Assembly (NCBI RefSeq): GCF_002234675.1
Contig: NC_019873.2
Span: forward strand, 7,279,158-7,343,157
Reading direction: 5' to 3'
Length of the DNA stretch: 64,000 nucleotides
Origin: Oryzias latipes
Lineage: Eukaryota; Chordata; Actinopteri; Beloniformes; Adrianichthyidae
Positions 56,301-64,000 of the stretch are shown here, in pieces; within the stretch, counting starts at the first letter, position 1; every line of letters begins with the position of its first letter. The translations under genes were made by a program, and so were the position numbers. The notes beneath the pieces were generated by a model. The model saw only the letters and a list, made by a program, of their open reading frames with translations. It was not told the origin of the DNA and did not search any database.

Positions 56301-56365
56301 AGATGTCTAATAACTTTTCGTCAGTAGAGGGCGCCCTTCAGCAACAAAAAACTGATACTGTAGAG

Positions 56366-56801
56366 CAGGGGTGTCAGTCATTTTCACCAAGGGCCACATC
56401 AGCATAGTGGTTGTCCTCAAAGGGACAGATGTAACTTATACAGGTAACTAAATGTAAATGGAAAAATTAAATGTAACTGCTCCTTAATGTTATATAACTA
56501 ACTAATTATTTATTTATTATAACTTTTTAAAGTGACAATTCCAGTTGCAAAGAAACCATGTGTTTGCTTGTTCCTTTAGCATAAATCCTTTTAAATTTGA
56601 TTCTGTCAGGTTAGGTTATATGGACAGAGTTTAAGTCCTAATGGATAGTAGCCAAATCCGATTACCCCTAGATATGAATAAATACACACCAATTTCTTAT
56701 TTCCATTTTAAGAAATTAAAACCTTTTATGCTCTTGCGGGCCACATAAAATGACATGGAGGGCCACATTTGGCCCCCAGGCTTTGGGTTTGACACGTGCT
56801 G
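56366..56801. mobile_element. hAT (Charlie-like) MITE
   Basis: Left end CAGGGGTGTCAGTCATTTTC then accaagggccacatcagca; right end ggcccccaggctttgggttt then GACACGTGCTG. This is the 'gggccacat ... tttgacac' family widespread in fish genomes. The duplication at the ends is imperfect. Confidence 0.7.
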
Positions 56802-57780
56802 TAGGGCTTCCTTTGACAAATATTGTTCTTGGACAAAATATTTTTGAAACTGTGACCTTTAAGCATCTATTATAAACAGTCCCAAATGTCTGCCCATGGC
56901 ATCAGAAATTTAATTAATCAAATATATTTTGGCCTTATTGTGTGCTGAAAATTTGTGCATTTAAATCTACACCCCTAAAACAGGTAAAAGCATCTAATTT
57001 ATTACCTCAGTTTTTGTTTTTAAATATTGTTTACAACAAAATTAAGTGGAAAACTGTAAAAGAGATACTAAGGAAAGTCTTTCAATCTGTGTTTTTGTTA
57101 GTGGAATGAACCTTTTCTTGGTAATGTAAATTTAAAAAAATAAAATGTTACTTCAGGTAGAGATTAGTAATCATAAATTATTAGTTTATTGAAGCAAACA
57201 CAACTTCAAACTGTTTTAAGTACTGTTGTCCTTTGCTAAAAGGGTCCGTCTAATTGCTGAAATGTAAAACCACACTAAAAACGGCCCCACTTTATAACAC
57301 TGATGCGTTTTATTAATTTTTTATTACAGTGATGTCAGCTTTATTGAACATAATACTAAGGTACAAAACAACATCAGGGATCAACTAGAACATCAGCCGC
57401 AATAACTAATGTTATAGTAAGTAATAAACATAGCAGAAACATATCAAAAATAGAGCTTGCTGATAAGAAAATTAATGATCTTAAAATATATAAAAGAGAA
57501 TACAAAAAATAAATAAAATATTTACGAAGTTTTCTTAGAGGGGGATATTAATTATCAAACAAAAAAGCACACATTGTTCCTGTGTTACTTGCCTTGGGTG
57601 TGTTAATCTTATTTATGTATTTATAAAACTGAAATATTTCTACCTTCAATACAGTAAAATTGTGAGTTGTTTTCCTTAATTAAATTTGATGTTCACAAAA
57701 AATTCTAATTTGTTCCTAAATTCACGGTAGAATTTAAAAAAGTATTACTGATGTTCATACGTTTTAAAACCAAAGTGTGA
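56802..57780. other. intergenic between papolg and rel, no gene seen
   Basis: AT-rich and without recognisable coding or structured features. Confidence 0.45.
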
Positions 57781-58048
57781 CGTAACCACGTTATTTGCAC
57801 CTGATCAGGCACGCAGCCGTGAATATCAGCCAATCAGAAGGCAGCATATCCCTCAACCAAACCCCGCTCAAATTCAAAGCAGGCACATAGAAAGGGAACA
57901 ATAACGATCACGTTGACCGAATATAACCGGGCTCGTAGCCGGTGAATGACGGCGAAGCACAGCACGGTGCAAGGACAGTCGTAGGTGGACCGGAGCTGCT
58001 GGGTGTGGCCTCGTAGAGGGAAAGGAGGAGGAGGAGTGCTAGTCAGTC

Positions 58049-58100
58049 GCCATCTTGCCGAGCCTGCTGATTGGTCAGTTCAGGCGTGGGGGAATTCCCC
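58049..58100 (+). promoter_or_regulatory. rel promoter: YY1, CCAAT and kappaB sites
   Basis: Within 140 bp of the start codon: CGCCATCTTG (58049-58058, a YY1-type match), ATTGG (an inverted CCAAT, about 58070) and GGGGAATTCCCC (58089-58100), a perfect palindromic NF-kappaB site. Surrounding DNA is GC-rich with no TATA box. Autoregulation through kappaB sites is known for mammalian REL. Here the evidence is the motif alone. Confidence 0.7.
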
Positions 58101-58188
58101 GGGCAGATTTCACATACTCTTCCCTGCGCTCGGATCAAGCACTCATTCACCTCGTCAAGACGGAAAGAGCTGCCACCGGGACGGCATC

Positions 58189-61100
58189 ATGGATCGTAAG
58201 TTACTTTTTATTCATGTTCATCTTCGTTTTAAACAATTCAAGACAATCATAAAGAAACAAAACCTCAAGTGTGATGAAGGTTAGACTGGAGGCATATTTA
58301 TACATCCGTGTTGTGTCAGAGATGTGCTTTGTTTCTGTCAACTTCCTTCTTATTGCAATGATTTACAGATTGGAGGTTTGTTTCTTAAAGTCTGGGCGAC
58401 ATATATACTAGAAAAGTTGTTGTTGACGGTATATTTTCCTACGCATTATTCAGATTTCTAATCCTGTAATGTTTTCCTCCTCAGCTCTTTTGCCCTCAAT
58501 ACTTGGGGATGATCCACAACTCAGTGAGTCCACCTCTATCTGTTCTGCTGCTGCTCCTGTGTGCTTCTTGCTGTTTTGTGCCGTCAAAAGTCACCGTTCA
58601 AGAAAAAGAAGAAATAACTGCCCTTCACTGAGCCATTTCACTTCCTCTTTTTAGTTTTACTCAGCTCTTTTTTTTTTTTTTAGAAGCTCCACTGAACGGT
58701 GTCGAGCAGCTCCTTATCTTTACCATTGGTAATCCATATTTAGATGTTGGGGGGGAAAGTCTTCGTCATGTGTTTGAGGCATCTTCAGCTGAAGGACCTG
58801 CAGATTTAAGGAGGTCCAAAGTCCATCCAGCCCATTTTTTTCCCTCCACGTTAGAATAGTCTCTGCAGGGGTTCTCAGACATCCCTGGTTCAGCTGCCGG
58901 CGGATCGGCCGAGATGGCTTCTGCACACTTGCAGAGAGAAATGCCTCTCAGAGGAGTTTTAGTTCCTCTCTCACACAACCGTCATGTGCGTCTGCTTTAG
59001 TTTCCTGCAGAGGGGTCGACGCAGAACGCCATCACGCTTTCTGTTCAACTCAAAACCCACAACTGTTTATTTGCTCCAATCCTGTGGTTTTTACTTAAAC
59101 ATAAAAGTTTACTTTTCACTGTTTTCCTAGAATCCTTTTATGTAAAATTTTGTTTTTGTATTTTCAAAATGCAAATGTCCAATTTCCATTGAGCTTGTAT
59201 ACATCGGCGAGCAGGAGCTCACAGCCCGCTTCTGCTTTCCATGTCCAGCTATTATTGACGCTAGAATCCCAGGATGGAAATTAACTTTCATTTTTGGCGT
59301 CAAAGGGAGCTCTGAAAGAAACCCGTTCACCTGATGAGTCCGAGAGCTCGTCATGCAGGGGATGAGTCAGGTTGGGTGACATCAGACCCGCGTTACAGGC
59401 AGGGTTGTCGAGATCCCCCTCTTCAGTTCCACCCAGCTTCACCTAGTGATGCTGCTTAGCTTTTGATTGGCGTCTGTCAGACCAGCAGAGAAGGGAAGTT
59501 GTGACAATGGATTAGTGTCGTGATTTTAATCAGCTTCAACTGTCTTGGTCCAGAACTGAAGTGTCATTTTCATAAAGAAAACACTTCATTTTTACTTTAA
59601 CATTGGACAAATAAGATCTTGTCTGAAGGATCTTAAGCAAAAGGTCACAAAGCAGTACATGGTGCGACCCCAGCATGACTCAAATGTCGTAAAAGCTTTG
59701 GTCGCATTTCTCTTTCAGTATTTCTTGAAGCTTCCTTCTGCTTTTCAACCTTTTCTCATTCGCACATCCGCCTCTTTCCACAGTGGCTTTGCCGGCCATC
59801 CGGATCTTCGAGCAGCCCAAGCAGAGGGGAATGCGCTTCAGGTACAAGTGCGAGGGTCGCTCCGCCGGGAGCATCCCCGGCGAGAGGAGCACTGACAACA
59901 ACAGGACCTACCCCAGCCTGCAGGTGGGTCAGCTTCTCTTGCTTCCTCGAGACCCATTTGAACGTTCTAGTGTTAATGTTTGTGAACCTTCTCCCCCAGA
60001 TCCTGAATTACAGAGGTAAAGGAATGGTGCGGGTTTACCTGGTTACGAAAAACGAGCCTTACCGACCACATCCGCACGACCTGGTGGGGCGAGACTGCAG
60101 AGACGGTTTCTACGAGGCAGAGTTTGGACCGGACCGCAAAGTGATAGCGTGAGTTCTCCCTGTTGGCGCTAATCAAGTAGATGGGAGGAGTCAAAGCTCC
60201 AGTATCTGTATGCAAGTGTTAGAGTAAGTGCCGTACTTTTTAGAGTATAAGTCACCATTTTCTTTTCTCTTTTTTTGGATAGTTTGGCTAGGGGTAGACT
60301 TATACGCAGGTGCGACTTACATGTGATTTTTTGTTTTTTTCAAGTTTACATGTTTGTTATTTTCCCACTAACTACCGCTAGAGGGCGCTGTAGGTGTATG
60401 AATCAGTATTTGCTACCGACAGCAACACAGAAGAAGAAGCGCAGCCTTCGACAGAGTTGTTCCAAACAACAGAGATGAAGAATTTCTACGGATTTAGTGA
60501 TTTTTAAAGTGATATGAAGAGCTTAGTTGACTTGTTAGCTTGTTGTTTATGCTAAGAGTATTGAAATAATTGTTCATATGTTGCACTAACATAAAGGATT
60601 CCTTCTGTGTCACGTGAAGCTAAATATGGTAATGCTAGTGAAGCGTGTAGGTATTCAGTCTATTACTATCTATTCCTTTATTATGATTTGTCTTTCAAAA
60701 TGAAATGTCTGTTCTTGTTACCATATTTTGTCAAATAAACATCCGCCAAAAGTGCGACTTATACTCCAGATATAAGATATCTTCTTTACAATGAATTTCT
60801 TGGCGTCTGACTCTCCAGAGAGACTTATCGTCGGAGAAAATATTAGCTGTTAGGGTTGACGATCAGATTTCTGAGCGACTTTCCTTTGCGAGGTTTTGGA
60901 ATGCGGCGAGTGCAGAGGACCTCTGCAGCGATGAGGTCTCTCACACACAAAGAGCATTTGTCAAAGCGAGTCTGTGATGAGGACAGCAACATGGGAATTC
61001 CCCGAGTGACATCACTCGTGTTTGCTTTGTGTTGGAGAAAACAACATTTGTGTGTGAGCGCTGCAGCGTGCGCCGGATTATGAATGAGTCATTATCTTTT

Positions 61101-61445
61101 GTTGTAAAGTTTACAAATCTTTCACAGACTCCTGCACCGTACTCCGTCATGTTTTGTCTTCTGTAAACACAAATATCTGTCCCCCTATGGATCTCCAAAT
61201 CCCTCATTGAGAACCAGTTGGTAACAGACTAGGTGATCTTGAACGCCTGGTGTCCTTGTTTTCATCTTCATCACGTGGCCCCCGTGTGCTGCAGTCTTCA
61301 TCCGCCGGGACACAGCAGTAAAGTCACTTTCTCTGGCGCTTGTGTTGACACAGATTCCAGAATCTGGGCATCCAGTGTGTGAGGAGGCGGGAAGTGAGAG
61401 ACGCCATCAATCAGAGGATCACCAGAGGGATCAACCCCTTTAACG
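58189..61445 (+). CDS. rel: c-Rel NF-kappaB subunit, 5' half (truncated by window)
   Basis: Rel homology domain transcription factor that dimerises, is held in the cytoplasm by IkappaB and binds kappaB DNA. Exons with GT..AG and consistent phases: 58189-58195 (Met-Asp only), 58485-58523 ([13 protein letters not shown]), 59784-59923, 60000-60148, 61354-61445. The domain begins [18 protein letters not shown]; the DNA-contact loop [15 protein letters not shown] is intact, followed by [32 protein letters not shown], and [14 protein letters not shown] to GINPFN. The next exon is not found before 64000, so the dimerisation half, nuclear localisation signal and transactivation domain are outside. 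ILNY, EFGP and adjacency to papolg favour REL over RELA; the acidic leader is RELA-like. Confidence 0.93.
60233..60770. mobile_element. MITE in rel intron 4 (tataagtcac ends)
   Basis: Left ccgtactttttagagtataa then gtcacc; right gtgcgacttatactccaga, inverted. Internal cgctagagggcgctgtagg. The ends are reminiscent of, but not identical to, the CCGTATTTTCCGG family. Confidence 0.55.
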
Positions 61446-64000
61446 GTTAGTCCTCCCACCTGCTTTTTCCACGCTTTGGTGCTGCGCCGTCATTGGTCGA
61501 ACACACTGGTGGTGGTTTTTTAGCTACAATTTTTTTTTTTAGATTCCAACTCCTGACTTTCCTCATCTGCCTGCTACAGTATTATTATTAATGAGACGAG
61601 AACACTTAGATGTGCTCCATATTTGATTTTGTGAGCATGACGATGGATTTACTGAACAGCAGCGATCACAAGGGAACCATGATATTGCTCTTTGAGCTCG
61701 TTTCCCTTTGTAGTCCTCCAAACAGGATAAAACTCATAAAATTACAAAATAAAAGTACTTTAAAACGTTTAAATATTTCAGTACAGTGATGTATAATTAC
61801 CATAGCTGTGTACTTGCATTCTTTATACAGGGACCTAAATGGTTGTAATAAACGATGACCTGGCACAAAGTTGATCCCGAAGACAAAATCCGTGACATTC
61901 TACTGATTTTTGGACCTTTGGGCCACCCCTGGCCCCCACACACTTATCAATGTCCAAATCAGACATCTCCATCACGCCCACATCTGGACTAGTTAAATCC
62001 TGACCAAAACTAGGCCAGCTTGGGCCTAAATGTGCTAACTATCAGGGTGTGTGACACCTAACCTCTATTCTAACCTTTCACTATAAAAGTTCTCCATATA
62101 TAAAAGCAAGAGTTTGGGGTTGACAGCTCGTTTGTTGTGTAGAAGCGCTGCACTTAAAGTAGGCTAGCCTGTGGTTTTCTTTCCTGTGAAGAGAGTGGTG
62201 GGGAAAAAGCCCCTCACTGAGGCAAAGCACCAGAGGAACCGCTGTGGTGGTCGTCCACCGAGACAGGCAGCTTTGCAGCAGTTCTTCTTGATGGGTTTGG
62301 ACATTTGTTGTGTAGGAAGAACATGACGATTTGGATCTAAAGCGGAGGTTTCCAGCTCCAGATGAAAGGCAGCGAACGGGTCGGCTCAATTACTTCTTAT
62401 CTCTCCCTTAAATCTCAGTTCAGAACACAAAGGTTTTGTCTGAATTCCCTCAACGCTCCCTAACTAACCCCTCAATGACTGTAGAGTGCAGGACTATCAT
62501 CGCCATAGATTTGAATGCGATTCTTTCTTTTTTTTGTGTGGCAAATATGACGTCACTCATTTTGTCAAAACGAAAACCTAATCAATTTAAACATTTCACA
62601 AAAAGACATTTAATGAATTCAAACGTAGTGCGTTGTGGTCTATATATATTATATTATCGACCGTATTAGAGAACTGGACTGAGCGAGTGTGACGTTGCCC
62701 ATAGAAAACTCTCCAGTCAGTCTGAGGCAACGTTTCTACGGGAACCAGAATCAGGAGTGACCTTGTTGAAGGGCCACAACCCTTCCATTTGAAAATGGGC
62801 AGTGTGTCAATCAAACATTTTGAATTTTTGATGTGAGACCACATAGTTTTAATGAGGCATCTGATTGGTCAGTTTATAACTTCAATAACTTGCAATAAAG
62901 AAAAAAATATGTAAGGATTATCAAGATTTCTTGATAATAGACTCAATTCTTGATAAGTATCAGAGCAAGAATAGTTCTTCTGACCAATAGACTGACTGAG
63001 TAACAGCTGTTTATTCCTCTATAGAAGTCTATGGGATTTTGGCTTCTCACTCAGTCCACCTCTTATATACAGTCAATAGTTTGCATGGATGCACACTAGT
63101 TTTTTGCTGAGATTTCTGAAAACATGTCTTGGGCACTGGATTTTTTTTTTTTTTAACCTAAGTTTTATTTTTCATTTTTTAAACATGATATAACACAAAT
63201 ATACATGACATCAAACAAAGTAAGTCTTACGAACTAAGAGAAGAAATGTAAAAAAAAAATAATAATAATTTAGTGATTAGGGAAAATAAATAAAAATAGA
63301 AAAATAAACCTTTCAATCCTTTTAAATCCAGACACCCCAATAAAAAAAAACGCAAAACACAACAAAGTTGAAAATCACTACCAAGCATTTGTTGCCTTCT
63401 CCTTTAGTTCACTTGAGAGATATAAAAATTTAGTATTTATTTGTTTCTTTCTTCGTAATATTTAGGAAATAAGGGCAAACAGTGCAGTTGCACTTTTAAG
63501 TAATGTGTCCTGTTTAACATCATGCCAACATGTCTGAACGCTAACACAAACCATCATGATGCTCTTACTGCAAACGCAGCTTCAAAACAATTCACCAGAA
63601 CTGTTTTGAAGCCGTGGTTGACCCACTTCTCAGGCAGCGCAGCAGATTTTCCTCCCATCGAGAAGAAAATCCGCTCCTCTTGCCGCCACGCTATCTAGAG
63701 TAGAGCCGTTTCCTTTTGGGGGGGGGGGGGGGGGGGGTCGCTCTGCCGTCCACACACGCACACGGGCCGCTGCAGCTCTCGTGTACCAACGGGCGCCGAA
63801 CTACTTCCCCATTCTTGAGCGGCGTGCAGAGAAGGCCACGTGACAGCCGGGACTGCAGGATTCATGAAAGAGGGAGGGCTGAAGCCAGGAGGTGGGGGTT
63901 CCCCGCCTCTCTGAGGTGATAAGAGGAGCTCTGCGTCGCTGTGTAACAGTGGAGGAGCGTCCGTGCACGCTTCTGGTGTTTCTAACGGACACGTGGAGAT
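61446..64000. other. rel intron 5 (incomplete), no exon seen
   Basis: Searched for the next Rel homology exon (expected to read VPE..L...DYDLNVVRLCFQ-like) and did not find it. It includes the reverse repeat copy at 62850-63075, T and A runs (63141-63155, 63250-63260), and a 17-20 base G-run at 63718. The GC-rich stretch 63690-64000 has no recognisable product on either strand. Confidence 0.45.
62850..63075 (-). repeat. dispersed repeat, reverse copy of 47650-47950
   Basis: Shares, inverted, gaggcatctgattgg(t/a)c, ataacttcaataacttgcaa and ctctatagaagtctatggga. Confidence 0.6.

Overview
This is vertebrate nuclear DNA, almost certainly from a teleost fish: coding exons are short and interrupted by GT..AG introns, intergenic DNA is AT-rich, and most of the rest is decayed transposon sequence of types common in fish (Tc1/mariner, pogo-like, hAT, Harbinger-type, LINE and SINE remnants). 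The species cannot be fixed from the sequence alone. Most open frames here are shadows or repeat sequence. Five protein genes can be supported.

Layout: 1-8232 is gene-free and repeat-rich (a LINE remnant, a long AT microsatellite, a 2.7 kb element with long inverted ends and a Harbinger-like element inside it). 8233-9156 (-) is a single-exon GPCR of the OXER1/HCAR group. 9157-16900 is gene-free and holds a clean solo LTR (12902-13621) and palindromic repeats. 16940-18388 (+) is a TMEM229-type membrane protein. 18946-30289 (-) is a complete ten-exon haao (3-hydroxyanthranilate 3,4-dioxygenase, 287 aa), tail-to-tail with tmem229; its intron 7 contains a pile of nested transposons. 33314-53976 (+) is papolg (nuclear poly(A) polymerase gamma, 743 aa for the conserved form), with introns full of hAT-type elements. 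58189 to beyond the right edge (+) is the 5' half of rel (c-Rel), cut off by the window after the fifth coding exon.

The gene set matches human chromosome 2p: OXER1 and HAAO are neighbours at 2p21 and PAPOLG and REL are neighbours at 2p16 (recalled, not looked up). The genes are not one pathway. HAAO makes quinolinate in the kynurenine pathway, REL is an immune transcription factor, OXER1 is a leukocyte lipid receptor in mammals, and PAPOLG polyadenylates RNA. HAAO and rel both have immune-type promoter motifs (an IRF/ETS pair and a perfect kappaB palindrome).

The most unusual observations are: (1) papolg carries a second, diverged copy of two C-terminal-domain exons downstream of its normal last exon, and the normal stop codon lies inside a good 5' splice site, which suggests an alternative longer C-terminus; (2) a dispersed roughly 570 bp repeat, at least five copies, keeps a short reading frame beginning [14 protein letters not shown]-like; (3) four-level nesting of transposons in haao intron 7, whose outer Tc1 end lies about 40 bp from a splice acceptor; (4) a 3.7 kb composite hAT with a near-perfect 8-bp target duplication in a papolg intron.
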